From JALZCH01 sp036387135 (GTDB taxonomy: Bacteria; Acidobacteriota; Blastocatellia; Pyrinomonadales; Pyrinomonadaceae): a DNA stretch of 64,000 nt. Each line of letters begins with the position of its first letter. The stretch's first letter is position 1. Location: assembly GCA_036387135.1 (NCBI GenBank), contig DASVUH010000078.1, forward strand, positions 65,087-129,086. The letters run 5' to 3'. Shown here piece by piece: positions 53,160-62,403 of this stretch. The notes under the pieces were generated by a model. It was given only the letters and a program-made list of their open reading frames with translations, was not told where the DNA came from and made no database searches. Position numbers and translations under genes: made by a program.

Positions 53160-55175
53160 ATGAAAATCTTTGGTCTGATTTGTTCGATTTTGTTTTTCGG
53201 ATTGGCGGGAACACAGGCTTTTGCGCAAAAAGCTGATTTAATTGTCGCGGCTGACGGAAGCGGAAACGCGAAAACCGTCCAGGAAGCGATTGAAAAAGTC
53301 CCCGAAAATAATAAAAAGCGTTTTGTTATTCGCATTAAAAAAGGCGTTTATAACGAACAGATCAGGATTCCCGCAAACAAGCCTTACATTTCCTTGATTG
53401 GCGACTCAGCCGAAAACACCAAACTAACTTTTAACATCTCGAATAAGATCGCGGGTTCGACTTCCGCCGCTTATGCATTTTACGTTGCCGGTCACGATTT
53501 TTACGCCGAAAATATTGCGTTTGAAAATTCCTTCGGAACGGGTTCTCAGGCTGTTGCGGTTCTAGTCGAAGCAGACCGCGCCGTTTTCAAAAACTGCCGC
53601 TTTTTAGGCTGGCAAGATACGCTTTACGCCAAAAACGGCAGACAGTTTTACAAAGATTGCTACATCGAAGGTCACGTAGATTTTATCTTCGGGCAAGCGG
53701 CGGCGGTTTTTGATAACTGCACGATTCACTCAAAAGGCGACGGGTACATCGCCGCCCCGATGCGGTTTGCGGCGGACGAGCCGAGCGGGTTTGTTTTCGT
53801 CAATTCAAAATTGACCGGCGAAAATACCCAAAAGGGCGTGTTTTTGGGTAGACCTTGGCGCGATTACGGCAGAACCGTTTATCTCAATACTGAAATGGGC
53901 GCGCACATTCGCCCCGAAGGCTGGCATCATTGGCAGCCCGAACGCGAAAAAACCGCTTTTTTGGGCGAATACAAATCAACCGGAGCGGGCGCTAAAACGG
54001 AGAGCCGAGTTAAATGGGCGCGTCAATTAACCGAAGAAGAAGCCAGAATCTTCCGCGCTGAAAACTTTTTAAAGGGCACAGACAATTGGAATCCGCACAA
54101 AGCTGCCTTTGATTCGCAACCGACTAATAAGCCGGATTTTAAGCTCGTCAGTTGGAGCGATGTATTCGAGCAGACAAAAGATTGGTATGCCGTTGATGAA
54201 GCGACGCGGATTGCAAATCAGGTGATTCTCTATCAGCACGATAACGGCGGCTGGTCGAAAAATCTCGATATGGCGGCGATGCTGACGCAAAAGGAACGCG
54301 AAGAAATCGCCAAAAACAAATCCAACACCGACACGACGATTGATAACGGCGCGACTGTGACGCAGCTTCGCTATCTCGCCAAAGTCATCACGGCGAAAAA
54401 CATTGACGCGCACAAAGCCGCTTTTAACAAAGGCTTGGATTTTCTGTTTGCGATGCAATATGAAAACGGCGGCTTCCCGCAGTTTTTCCCGCTTCGCAAA
54501 GGCTATTACACGCACATCACTTTTAACGATAACGCGATGATTAACGTCTTGCGGCTGATGCGTGACATCGCCGCCAAAAAAGCGGATTACGCTTTTGTTG
54601 ACGAAGAGCGGCGCGCCAAAGCGCAAAAAGCTGTTGAAAAAGGAATCGAAGCGATACTGAAAACCCAGGTTGTCGTCAAGGGACAAAAAACGGTCTGGGC
54701 GGCGCAGCACGACGAAACGACTTTTGCGCCAGCCGCCGCTAGAAAATTTGAACCTGTTTCTCTTAGCGGAAAAGAAAGCTCCGATATTGTCGAGTTTTTG
54801 ATGAGCGTTGAAAATCCCAGCCCGCAAATCGTCGAAGCAATCGAATCAGCCGTCAAATGGTTTCAAAAATCCAAATTGACCGGAATCCGTATCGTCGAAA
54901 AACCCGACAAAAATTTGCCCAAAGGTTTCGACCGCATTGTCATCAAAGACGAGAGCGCAGCGCCTTTGTGGGCGAGGTTTTACGAAATCGAAACAAATCG
55001 CCCGATTTTCACCGGGCGCGACGGCGTTGTGAAATATAACTATATGGAAATCGAAGCCGAGCGCCGCAACGGTTACGGCTATTACACGGACGAACCGAAC
55101 GAGCTTTTAAACAAAACTTATCCGAAATGGCAGCAAAAGATGGCACGGAAAGCCGGAAAGAATCAAATCAATTAA
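53160..55175 (+). CDS. Pectin methylesterase (CE8)-pectate lyase (PL10) fusion
   Basis: A 671-residue protein with a signal peptide ending AFAQ. The CE8 beta-helix (about 25-310) has the complete active site: D153 in GWQDTLY, D174 in DFIFG and R231 in GRPWRDYGRTVY. The PL10 (alpha/alpha)3-barrel (about 350-660) has DNGGWSKNLD, TIDNGATVTQLRYL, GGFPQFFPL, NDNAMINVL and RFYEIETNRPIFTGRDG. The start at 53160 is chosen because the encoded signal peptide begins there; the frame upstream runs through the palindrome. It is first of six closely spaced genes. It would remove methyl esters and cut the demethylated chain. Confidence 0.94.
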   Translation: MKIFGLICSILFFGLAGTQAFAQKADLIVAADGSGNAKTVQEAIEKVPENNKKRFVIRIKKGVYNEQIRIPANKPYISLIGDSAENTKLTFNISNKIAGSTSAAYAFYVAGHDFYAENIAFENSFGTGSQAVAVLVEADRAVFKNCRFLGWQDTLYAKNGRQFYKDCYIEGHVDFIFGQAAAVFDNCTIHSKGDGYIAAPMRFAADEPSGFVFVNSKLTGENTQKGVFLGRPWRDYGRTVYLNTEMGAHIRPEGWHHWQPEREKTAFLGEYKSTGAGAKTESRVKWARQLTEEEARIFRAENFLKGTDNWNPHKAAFDSQPTNKPDFKLVSWSDVFEQTKDWYAVDEATRIANQVILYQHDNGGWSKNLDMAAMLTQKEREEIAKNKSNTDTTIDNGATVTQLRYLAKVITAKNIDAHKAAFNKGLDFLFAMQYENGGFPQFFPLRKGYYTHITFNDNAMINVLRLMRDIAAKKADYAFVDEERRAKAQKAVEKGIEAILKTQVVVKGQKTVWAAQHDETTFAPAAARKFEPVSLSGKESSDIVEFLMSVENPSPQIVEAIESAVKWFQKSKLTGIRIVEKPDKNLPKGFDRIVIKDESAAPLWARFYEIETNRPIFTGRDGVVKYNYMEIEAERRNGYGYYTDEPNELLNKTYPKWQQKMARKAGKNQIN

Positions 55176-55186
55176 ACGAGGAAATT

Positions 55187-56662
55187 ATGAGTAATCGTCG
55201 CGATTTTTTGAAAACGTTTCTCGCGGGAGGAGCAGGTTTGCTCGTCGCTCCTCACCTTGTCGCAGCCAAAGATTTTGAATTGTCGTTTTTCTCAAACGCT
55301 TCGGCTGAAGACGCCTGGGCGCAAGTGCCGCAAATTTTGGCGCGCATCAAACCGCCGAAATTTGCGAAACGCGATTTTTCAATTTTGAAATACGGCGCGG
55401 TCGCCGACGGAAAGACCGATTCAACAGAAGGTTTCAGCAAAGCAATCGAGGCTTGCAGCAAAGCCGGCGGCGGACGAGTCGTCGTTCCGGCAGGCGTGTT
55501 TTTGACCGGCGCGATTCACTTGAAAAGCAACGTTAATCTGCACGTTTCAAAAGACGCGATTATTAAATTTTCACAGGACACAAAAAATTATCCGCTTGTT
55601 TTCTCGCGCTGGGAAGGCATGGAATTGATGAATTATTCGCCGTTCATCTACGCCTTTGAACAGCAAAACATTGCCGTTACGGGCGAAGGGACGCTCGACG
55701 GAAACAGCGATAACGAGCATTGGTGGTTTTGGAAAGGCAACAAACAGCACGGCTGGAAACAGGGATTGCCGACTCAAAAGCCCGACCGCGATAAGCTTTA
55801 TGAAATGGTCGAAAAAGGAGTTCCGGTCGAGCAGCGCATTTTCGGCGAAGGACATTATCTCAGACCGCAGTTCGTTCAGCCGTATCGCTGCAAAAACGTT
55901 TTGATTGAAGGCGTCAAAATCATCAATTCGCCGATGTGGGAATTAAATCCCGTGTTGTGCGAAAACGTCACAATCAACAAAGTCTGGATTTCAACTCATG
56001 GTCCGAACAACGACGGCTGCGATCCCGAATCGTGCAAAGACGTTTTGATTAAGGATTGCTATTTCGACACGGGCGACGACTGCATCGCCATTAAATCGGG
56101 CAGAAACGCCGATGGGCGGCGACTAAAAACGCCGACCGAAAACGTCGTAATCACCGGCTGCACGATGAAGGACGGACACGGCGGCATCACTATCGGAAGC
56201 GAGATTTCCGGCGGCGTCCGCAACGTTTTCGCTGAAAACTGCAAACTCGACAGCCCGAATCTCGACCACGCATTGCGCGTCAAAAACAATGCTTTGCGCG
56301 GCGGCATATTGGAAAACTTCTATTTCCGCAACATCACCGTCGGGCAAGTAGCTCACGCCGTTATCACGATTGATTTCAATTACGAAGAAGGCAAAAAGGG
56401 CAATTTTACGCCCGTAATGCGAAATTTTGTGGTGGAAAATCTAAAGAGCGGCAAAAGCAAATATGCGGTTGATGTGCAGGGATTTGAAAACGCCCCGATT
56501 TACGGTTTGCAAATTAAAGATTCGACTTTTGATAACGTCGCTAACGGCGCGGTTATCGCCAATTTAAAAGATACAGAACTTGAAAACGTTCGCATCAACG
56601 GCAAAATCGTCGAAAATCTGAGCGAAGTTGCCGTAAAGATTGAGCCTCGAAAGAACAGTTAA
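55187..56662 (+). CDS. Tat-exported polygalacturonase-type GH28
   Basis: A 491-residue protein with a Tat signal (SNRRDFLKTFLAGGAG). The beta-helix carries all GH28 signatures: NNDGCDPES (D276, D279), GDDCIAIKSG (D297, D298), GHGGITIGSE (H331) and RVKNN. It hydrolyses alpha-1,4-galacturonan or rhamnogalacturonan in the periplasm or outside. The GHGGITIGSE form is frequent among exo-acting family members. The ATG at 55187 follows GAGG at normal spacing and lies 11 bases after the upstream stop. Confidence 0.94.
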   Translation: MSNRRDFLKTFLAGGAGLLVAPHLVAAKDFELSFFSNASAEDAWAQVPQILARIKPPKFAKRDFSILKYGAVADGKTDSTEGFSKAIEACSKAGGGRVVVPAGVFLTGAIHLKSNVNLHVSKDAIIKFSQDTKNYPLVFSRWEGMELMNYSPFIYAFEQQNIAVTGEGTLDGNSDNEHWWFWKGNKQHGWKQGLPTQKPDRDKLYEMVEKGVPVEQRIFGEGHYLRPQFVQPYRCKNVLIEGVKIINSPMWELNPVLCENVTINKVWISTHGPNNDGCDPESCKDVLIKDCYFDTGDDCIAIKSGRNADGRRLKTPTENVVITGCTMKDGHGGITIGSEISGGVRNVFAENCKLDSPNLDHALRVKNNALRGGILENFYFRNITVGQVAHAVITIDFNYEEGKKGNFTPVMRNFVVENLKSGKSKYAVDVQGFENAPIYGLQIKDSTFDNVANGAVIANLKDTELENVRINGKIVENLSEVAVKIEPRKNS

Positions 56663-56676
56663 AACAAGAATTGAAA

Positions 56677-58008
56677 ATGTCTGAATCGAAAAATCTAAAT
56701 CGTCGTGATTTTGTCAAAGCTGCGAGCCTGACAGCCGCATCGGTCTTGTTGTCTAATTCTTCCTCCGTTTTGGCGCAGACAAACAAAAAACGTCGTTACG
56801 CGATTGTCGGAACGGGACATCGGGCGACCGGAATGTGGGGCAAGGATTTAGCTCAAAAATACTCGGAAAATGTTGAGTTTGTCGGTCTGTGCGACAAAAA
56901 CGGGAAAAGAGTCGAAGCCGGGCGACAGCTTATCGGCGCGAATTGCCCGACGTTTACGAATTTCGACGAAATGTGCGCGCAGGTTAAACCCGATCTTTTA
57001 ATGGTCACGACTGTTGATTCGACGCACGTCGAATTTATCACCAAAGCTCTCGCCAAAGGCATTGACGTTATAACCGAAAAGCCGATGGTCACGGACGAAA
57101 AGCAGTGTCAGGCGGTTCTCGACGCAGAGAAAAAACACAAGCGCAAAATCACGGTCGCTTTTAATTATCGTTACGCGCCGAAACATCAAAAAATCAAGGA
57201 AATCATTCAGGCGGGTGAAATCGGCGAAATCACGTCGGTTGATTTTAGCTGGTATCTCGATACGGCTCACGGCGCTGATTATTTTCGCCGCTGGCACGGT
57301 TTTAAATCAAAAGGCGGCAGTCTTTGGGTTCACAAAGCCACGCATCATTTCGATTTGATTAATTGGTGGCTCGGCGCAGACCCCGTAGAAGTTTCGGCTT
57401 ACGGCGATTTGAATGTTTACGGGAAAAACAGTCCGTTTCGTTACACGAATTGCCGACCTTGCCCGCACAAAACGAAATGTCCGTTTTATTGGGATATGAC
57501 GAAAGACGCGCGTTTGATGAAGCTTTACGCCGAGTGCGAGACGGAGGACGGATATTTGCGCGACGCCTGCGTTTTCCGCGAAAACATTGACATTTACGAC
57601 ACGATGTCGGCGATTGTGAAATATTCAAACGGCGTCAATATGAATTATTCGCTCAACGCGCACGAGCCGGTTGAAGGTTATCGGTTGGCGTTTAACGGCA
57701 CGCGCGGTCGGCTGGAAGTGCGCGATTACGAGCGCCAGCCGTGGAAAGTCGAAGAAAAGAGCGAAGCCTTTTTGATTAAAAATTTCACCGGCAAACGCGA
57801 AAAAGTAGATATGCCGCAGATTGAAGGCGGACATGCGGGCGGCGACGACCGCCTGCGCGACGTGATTTTTAAAGGCGCGAAAGTGCCGGATTATCTGCGC
57901 TTGCCGGATTCACGCGCGGGCGCGATGTCCACTTTGACCGGAGTTGCGGCTCGAACGAGCGTCGAACAGAAACGCCCGGTTAAAATCGCTGAACTGATTC
58001 GGTTGTAA
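56677..58008 (+). CDS. Tat-exported Gfo/Idh/MocA oxidoreductase
   Basis: A 443-residue protein with a Tat leader (NRRDFVKAASLTAAS). The Rossmann domain starts YAIVGTGHRATGMW, with the EKPM motif (Lys) of this family, followed by the C-terminal alpha/beta domain. Between the two lies a cysteine-rich insert NCRPCPHKTKCPFYW (C-x2-C-x5-C, plus Cys residues in AECE and DACVF), which could hold zinc or form disulfides. Export of an NAD-dependent enzyme implies a tightly bound cofactor. In this operon it may act as a glycosidase or modify a sugar unit of rhamnogalacturonan, since some family members cleave glycosides by redox chemistry (inference). Confidence 0.9.
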   Translation: MSESKNLNRRDFVKAASLTAASVLLSNSSSVLAQTNKKRRYAIVGTGHRATGMWGKDLAQKYSENVEFVGLCDKNGKRVEAGRQLIGANCPTFTNFDEMCAQVKPDLLMVTTVDSTHVEFITKALAKGIDVITEKPMVTDEKQCQAVLDAEKKHKRKITVAFNYRYAPKHQKIKEIIQAGEIGEITSVDFSWYLDTAHGADYFRRWHGFKSKGGSLWVHKATHHFDLINWWLGADPVEVSAYGDLNVYGKNSPFRYTNCRPCPHKTKCPFYWDMTKDARLMKLYAECETEDGYLRDACVFRENIDIYDTMSAIVKYSNGVNMNYSLNAHEPVEGYRLAFNGTRGRLEVRDYERQPWKVEEKSEAFLIKNFTGKREKVDMPQIEGGHAGGDDRLRDVIFKGAKVPDYLRLPDSRAGAMSTLTGVAARTSVEQKRPVKIAELIRL

Positions 58009-58012
58009 ATCT

Positions 58013-58756
58013 ATGAAATTATTCGGAGTTTTAAGTCTGATTTTCGTTTTAAATGCGTTCGCTTTCGCTCAAAAGCAGCCGATTACGGTTTATCTCGCGG
58101 GCGATTCGACGATGGCTGGGAAAAAGCCGGAAAAACGACCGGAAACCGGCTGGGGCGAAATGCTGCAAGCATATTTTGACGCGGAAAAAGTCAAAATCGA
58201 AAATCACGCCCAAAACGGCAGAAGCACGCGCACTTTTATCAGCGAAAATCGGTGGCAAACAATCGTTGATAAATTGAAAAAGGGCGATTACGTTTTTATT
58301 CAATTCGGACATAACGACCAGTCGAAGGAAAAAGTTGACCGCTATACGCCGCCCGAAGATTACCGGAAAAATCTCATTAAATTTATCGAAGAAGTCAGTG
58401 CGAAAAATGCAAATCCGGTTTTGCTGACGCCCGTAATGCGCCGCAAATTCGACGCCGAAGGAAAATTCGTTGATCAGCATGGAGTTTATCCGGGAATCGT
58501 GCGCGAAGTGGCGCGAGAATACAAAACGCCGCTAATTGATATGCACCGGACGAGCGAAAAAGTTCTCGTCAGATACGGAGTCGAAGAATCGAAAAAACTG
58601 TTTCTGCAATTACAGGCGGGCGAAAATCCGAATTACCCGAACGGCGTCAACGACAACACGCATTTCAACCCGCGAGGCGCGGAAGAAATGGTGAAATTAG
58701 CGGTCGAGGGAATTAAAGAACAAAAAATCGGTTTGCGAAAATATTTGAAAAAGTAA
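58013..58756 (+). CDS. Secreted rhamnogalacturonan acetylesterase (CE12, SGNH)
   Basis: A 247-residue protein with a signal peptide ending AFAQ. SGNH blocks are visible: GDST with S32, a Gly/Asn block at NHAQNGRST, FGHND, and the DNTHFNPRGAE block with the catalytic Asp and His. The layout matches family 12 carbohydrate esterases, which remove acetyl groups from rhamnogalacturonan I. It is four bases after the Gfo gene. Deacetylation would open the polymer to the lyases and hydrolases of the operon. Confidence 0.93.
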   Translation: MKLFGVLSLIFVLNAFAFAQKQPITVYLAGDSTMAGKKPEKRPETGWGEMLQAYFDAEKVKIENHAQNGRSTRTFISENRWQTIVDKLKKGDYVFIQFGHNDQSKEKVDRYTPPEDYRKNLIKFIEEVSAKNANPVLLTPVMRRKFDAEGKFVDQHGVYPGIVREVAREYKTPLIDMHRTSEKVLVRYGVEESKKLFLQLQAGENPNYPNGVNDNTHFNPRGAEEMVKLAVEGIKEQKIGLRKYLKK

Positions 58757-58758
58757 TT

Positions 58759-60657
58759 ATGAAAATCATTTCAAGCTTTATTCTTTTGGCTTTTTTATCA
58801 ATTTCGGCAATTTTCGCTCAAGCGCAGACCAAACCGCTTTCCGAGCGTTTGACCGACACTTTGATGAATAGAATCTGGACGGACGACAAAACTCCGCCGG
58901 GAATTCCCGCAAAGTGGAATTATGAACAGGGCGTTCAGTTAAAAGCCGTCGAGCTAATGTGGTATGCAACGGGCGATCCGAAATATTTTAATTTCATTAA
59001 AACGGGAATGGATTATTGGCTTCAGCCCGACGGAACGATTAAAGGTTATGAAATCGAGGAATATAACATTGATCACGTTACGCCCGGACGCGCATTGATG
59101 ACGCTTTACCGCGTTACAAACGACCAAAAATATAAAAAAGCGGTCGAATTATTGCGGTCACAGCTAAAAACTCATCCGCGCACGAAGGAAGGCGGTTTCT
59201 GGCACAAGAAAATTTATTCAAATCAGATGTGGCTCGACGGTCTTTATATGGGACAGCCTTTTTATGCCGAGTATTCGCAAGTTTTCGGCGAAGACAACTG
59301 GAACGACATCGCAAATCAATTCGTCTGGATGGAAAAACACGCCCGCGATCCGCGCACGGGATTGCTTTATCACGGGTGGGACGAATCAAAAGAGCAAAAA
59401 TGGGCGAATAAAGAGACGGGTTTGAGTCCGCACGTTTGGGGGCGCGCGATGGGCTGGTATGCGATAGCGCTGGTTGACGTTTTGGATTATTTCCCGAAAA
59501 ACCATCCGCGTCGGTCGGAACTCGTCGCCATTTTAAACCGTGAAGCCGAAGCGATTACGAAATATCAGGACAAAGACGGTCTTTGGTGGGACATCGTTGA
59601 TTTGCAGGGAAAAGAGAAAAATTATCACGAATCTTCCGCCTCAGCGATGTTTGTCTATTCTCTGGCAAAAGGCGTTCGGCAAGGAAATCTGCCCGAAAAA
59701 TATTTACAGACGGCAAACAAAGGCTGGGCTGGAATTAAGAAGGAATTTATCAAGGGAACCGCAGACGGAAATCTCGATTGGGAAGGAACGGTTTCGGTTT
59801 CAGGTCTTGGCGGAAAACCGTATCGCGACGGCAGTTATGATTATTATATGAGCGAAAAGCTCCGCACGAACGATGCGAAAGGCTTAGGTCCGGCTGTAAT
59901 GGCTGCGATTGAAATGGAAAACCTCGAACGCGGCAGAATCGGCGCGGGCAAAATCGTGATGCTGGATGATTATTTCAATCACGAAGTCCGCAAAGACGGC
60001 TCGGTTTGGCATTACAAATGGAACGAGAAGAATCATCCGGGTTATTACGCCTGGGGCAAGCAGTTTGAATCTTACGGCGCGGCTCTCGACACGCTTTCCG
60101 CCGCACCGACCGCCGCAAATCTAAAAAACGCGAGCGTTTACATCATTGTTGACCCGGACACGGAAAAAGAAACCGAAAAGCCGAATTTTATTTCGCTGAC
60201 GGACGCAAAAAACATTGCCGATTGGGTGAAATCGGGCGGCGTTTTGGTTTTGATGGGCAATGATTTCGGCAACGCCGAGTTTGATAATTGGAATAATCTC
60301 GCCCGACAGTTCGGCGTCGAATTTAACAAGGACAGCAAGCTGCGAGTCCAAAACGATCAATACGAGCAAGGCAGAGTCATTGTCGCGGAAGGAAATTTGA
60401 TTTTTAAACGCGCGCGCGAGCTTTATTTGAAAGAAATCTCGACGCTGACGCTTTCCGGCAACGCGAAACCGATTCTCGAATGGAACGGCGATAAAGTTAT
60501 GGCGGTTTCAAAACACGGCAAAGGAACAGTTTTCGCGCTCGGCGATCCCTGGCTTTACAACGAGTATGTTGACGGGCGCAAAATGAACGGATTGTTTCAA
60601 AATCACCAGGCGGCGCGGGAATTGAGCGCGTGGCTGTTAAATCAAGCAAAGAAATAA
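58759..60657 (+). CDS. Secreted GH105 unsaturated rhamnogalacturonyl hydrolase with a C-terminal domain
   Basis: A 632-residue protein with a signal peptide ending AQAQ. The (alpha/alpha)6 barrel (about 30-395) has the GH105 segments DHVTPGRALMTLY, HVWGRAMGWYAIAL, DGLWWDIVD and HESSASAMF. These enzymes remove the unsaturated galacturonate left at chain ends by lyases. Residues about 400-632 form a Rossmann-like glutamine-amidotransferase-type domain (IADWVKSGGVLVLMGNDFG, GKGTVFALGDPWLYNEY) seen on other GH105 proteins, role unknown. It starts two bases after the CE12 gene. Confidence 0.93.
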   Translation: MKIISSFILLAFLSISAIFAQAQTKPLSERLTDTLMNRIWTDDKTPPGIPAKWNYEQGVQLKAVELMWYATGDPKYFNFIKTGMDYWLQPDGTIKGYEIEEYNIDHVTPGRALMTLYRVTNDQKYKKAVELLRSQLKTHPRTKEGGFWHKKIYSNQMWLDGLYMGQPFYAEYSQVFGEDNWNDIANQFVWMEKHARDPRTGLLYHGWDESKEQKWANKETGLSPHVWGRAMGWYAIALVDVLDYFPKNHPRRSELVAILNREAEAITKYQDKDGLWWDIVDLQGKEKNYHESSASAMFVYSLAKGVRQGNLPEKYLQTANKGWAGIKKEFIKGTADGNLDWEGTVSVSGLGGKPYRDGSYDYYMSEKLRTNDAKGLGPAVMAAIEMENLERGRIGAGKIVMLDDYFNHEVRKDGSVWHYKWNEKNHPGYYAWGKQFESYGAALDTLSAAPTAANLKNASVYIIVDPDTEKETEKPNFISLTDAKNIADWVKSGGVLVLMGNDFGNAEFDNWNNLARQFGVEFNKDSKLRVQNDQYEQGRVIVAEGNLIFKRARELYLKEISTLTLSGNAKPILEWNGDKVMAVSKHGKGTVFALGDPWLYNEYVDGRKMNGLFQNHQAARELSAWLLNQAKK

Positions 60658-60658
60658 T

Positions 60659-61180
60659 ATGAAATCAAAATATATCTTCGGAATTCTATTTTTAACTTGC
60701 GCCTCCGCATTTGTCTCCTTCGCCCAAACGCGGCAGCCGGCAACGCCGATTCGTCCGTTTATCGTAAAAACGGCGCAATCGCTTGTGGATTTGGAAAAAT
60801 CTTTGCGAAACGAAAACAAAACGGAAGATTTGACCGGCGGAGAAGGAACACAGCTTCGAGTCGCCGTTCAGCACGACAAAAAACGAGACACATCGGAAGC
60901 CGAATCGCATGATGCTTCGGACGATGTTTATTACGTTCTGGAAGGCGCGGCGCAATTGACGGTCGGCGGAAAACTGGAAAATCCGCGCGAAGCTTCAACG
61001 GGCGAATGGCGCGCGGGGCGCATTGTCGGCGGGCAGACATTTGAAATCAAAAAAGGCGATTTGATCGTCGTCCCGCGCGGAACGCCGCACCACCGGGTTA
61101 ATTCTCGCGGAAAAGAATTTTCTTTGATTTTAATCAAGATTTTCGCCGAACCGCTCCCCGCCGCAAACAAGAAACCTTAA
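60659..61180 (+). CDS. Secreted single-domain cupin
   Basis: A 173-residue protein with a signal peptide ending SFAQ. The cupin motifs are ESHDASDDVYYVLEG (first, with Asp in place of the usual Glu) and KKGDLIVVPRGTPHHRVNSRG (second, with the metal-ligand His). It is the last gene of the operon, one base after the GH105 gene. KdgF, a small cytoplasmic cupin, linearises unsaturated uronate monomers in pectin pathways. This protein is longer and exported, so a similar periplasmic role is possible but only a guess. Confidence 0.85.
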   Translation: MKSKYIFGILFLTCASAFVSFAQTRQPATPIRPFIVKTAQSLVDLEKSLRNENKTEDLTGGEGTQLRVAVQHDKKRDTSEAESHDASDDVYYVLEGAAQLTVGGKLENPREASTGEWRAGRIVGGQTFEIKKGDLIVVPRGTPHHRVNSRGKEFSLILIKIFAEPLPAANKKP

Positions 61181-61228
61181 TTTCTGCGGCTAAACGGGCG
61201 AAAAATTAAAAACGAATTTCGGCAAATC

Positions 61229-61257
61229 TTGAATTGAGCAAACGGCTGCCGTATCTT
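61229..61257 (+). promoter_or_regulatory. Promoter of the GntR-family regulator gene
   Basis: TTGAAT (61229-61234), a 17-base spacer, TATCTT (61252-61257). The -10 box is identical to that of the pectinase promoter at 36573. No copy of the ATTGGT-N3-ACCAAT palindrome is present here, so autoregulation through that site is not evident. Confidence 0.6.
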
Positions 61258-61296
61258 TAAGATTGATCCTGACTTTTCAAAAACTGCTCAAACGAA

Positions 61297-62100
61297 ATGT
61301 CCGAAACAAACATATTTAAATTTATCGAAGGCGAGCGGCACGGCACAACCAGTGAAGAAGTCGTGCAGCAATTGCGCGAAATGATTCATAGAGGCGAGCT
61401 GCGACCGGGCGACCGTCTTCCGCCGGAACGAGATTTAGCAAAGCTTTTGGGAGTTTCGCGCCCGACTCTGCGCGCCGGAATCCGCACTTTGGCTGCCGTC
61501 GGCATTTTGCAATCGCGTCAGGGCGCGGGAACTTTTGTCGTCGAAGCCGATATTTCACCGGCGCTCGACGCCAATCCTTTGCGAATGATGGCGTCTCTGC
61601 ACGGCTTTTCCAATGATGAAATGTTTGAAGCCAGAATCGCGCTCGAAATGGCGATTGCCGGACTCGCCGCCGAACGCGCGACCGGCGAACAATTAGCCGC
61701 AATGAGCGAAGAAGTCGCAGAAATGTTTGCCGCGCTCAACGAGCCGGAAGAATATCTCGTCCACGATATGCGCTTTCACCAAACGATTGCCGCCGCTTCG
61801 GGTAATCGCATTTTGACCGCGTTGATGAATATGGTGGCGACGATTTTGTTTGAAACGCGCAGCAAAACCGTGCATCGCGCGCTCGATTTAAAAGAATCTG
61901 CCGATATGCACCGCCAAATTTACCGCTGCATTCGAGACCGCAACCCCGTATCCGCCCGCGACGCGATGCGCGAGCATCTTTTACACACGAAAAAGGCGCA
62001 GGAATCGGAGCTGATGAATCATCCGTCGGAAAACGAAAACAACTCAAACGGCGATGGAACAAAGGCGAAGGTCGTTAAAAAGTTAAACAAAGAAAAATAA
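61297..62100 (+). CDS. GntR/FCD transcriptional regulator of the pectin locus
   Basis: A 267-residue regulator. The winged helix-turn-helix (about 16-85, LREMIHRGELRPGDRLPPERDLAKLLGVSRPTLR, then a wing with GAGTFV) is typical of the FadR subfamily. The C-terminal FCD ligand domain (about 105-235) shows metal-ligand positions in HDMRFHQ, DMHRQIYR and MREHLLH. The closest functional group is UxuR/ExuR-like hexuronate regulators. The tail (about 240-267) is Asn/Lys-rich and probably disordered. It follows the pectin operon by 116 bases with its own promoter and almost no ribosome-binding site. The two palindromes at 36585 and 49254 are its likely targets. Confidence 0.92.
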   Translation: MSETNIFKFIEGERHGTTSEEVVQQLREMIHRGELRPGDRLPPERDLAKLLGVSRPTLRAGIRTLAAVGILQSRQGAGTFVVEADISPALDANPLRMMASLHGFSNDEMFEARIALEMAIAGLAAERATGEQLAAMSEEVAEMFAALNEPEEYLVHDMRFHQTIAAASGNRILTALMNMVATILFETRSKTVHRALDLKESADMHRQIYRCIRDRNPVSARDAMREHLLHTKKAQESELMNHPSENENNSNGDGTKAKVVKKLNKEK

Positions 62101-62123
62101 AAGCCATTTCAAAAATAATCAAT

Positions 62124-62231
62124 CTTTGCGCTCTCTGCGTAATACTTGGCGTCCTTTGCGGTTTCGATTTCAATCTTAAAAACGAAACCGCAAAGAACGC
62201 AAAGGAAAACGCAGAGAGCGCAAAGTTTTTT
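62124..62231. repeat. Long imperfect hairpin repeat
   Basis: 43-base arms (62124-62166 and 62183-62225) pair perfectly over 17 outer and 13 inner bases, with a mismatched 13-base section between; the loop is 16 bases and six T follow. The arms are built of CTTTGCG/CGCAAAG units. It resembles dispersed intergenic repeats seen in many genomes and could also terminate the regulator transcript. Confidence 0.8.
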
Positions 62232-62403
62232 ACGTGGGCTTTTTGTAATTTCCTGAAAATTATAAAAAAACTCCTTCTTTAAGATATCCGCGTGTCGTAA
62301 ATATTTTGAGAAACAGCATATAGTATTTAAACTAATATTTGGCTTAAACTTGTATATTTGAAGACAGGGTAATTTAAAGCTTTATATTCAGGAGGAATTG
62401 ACT

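Noticed and set aside
54069..54827. Long open frame (252 residues) on the reverse strand inside the CE8-PL10 gene
   Set aside because: It lies entirely opposite a gene with complete catalytic motifs, has no ribosome-binding site or family pattern, and is the expected shadow of the coding strand.
60659..61180. Naming the secreted cupin as KdgF
   Set aside because: KdgF is about 110 residues and cytoplasmic; this protein is longer, has a signal peptide and an altered first cupin motif.
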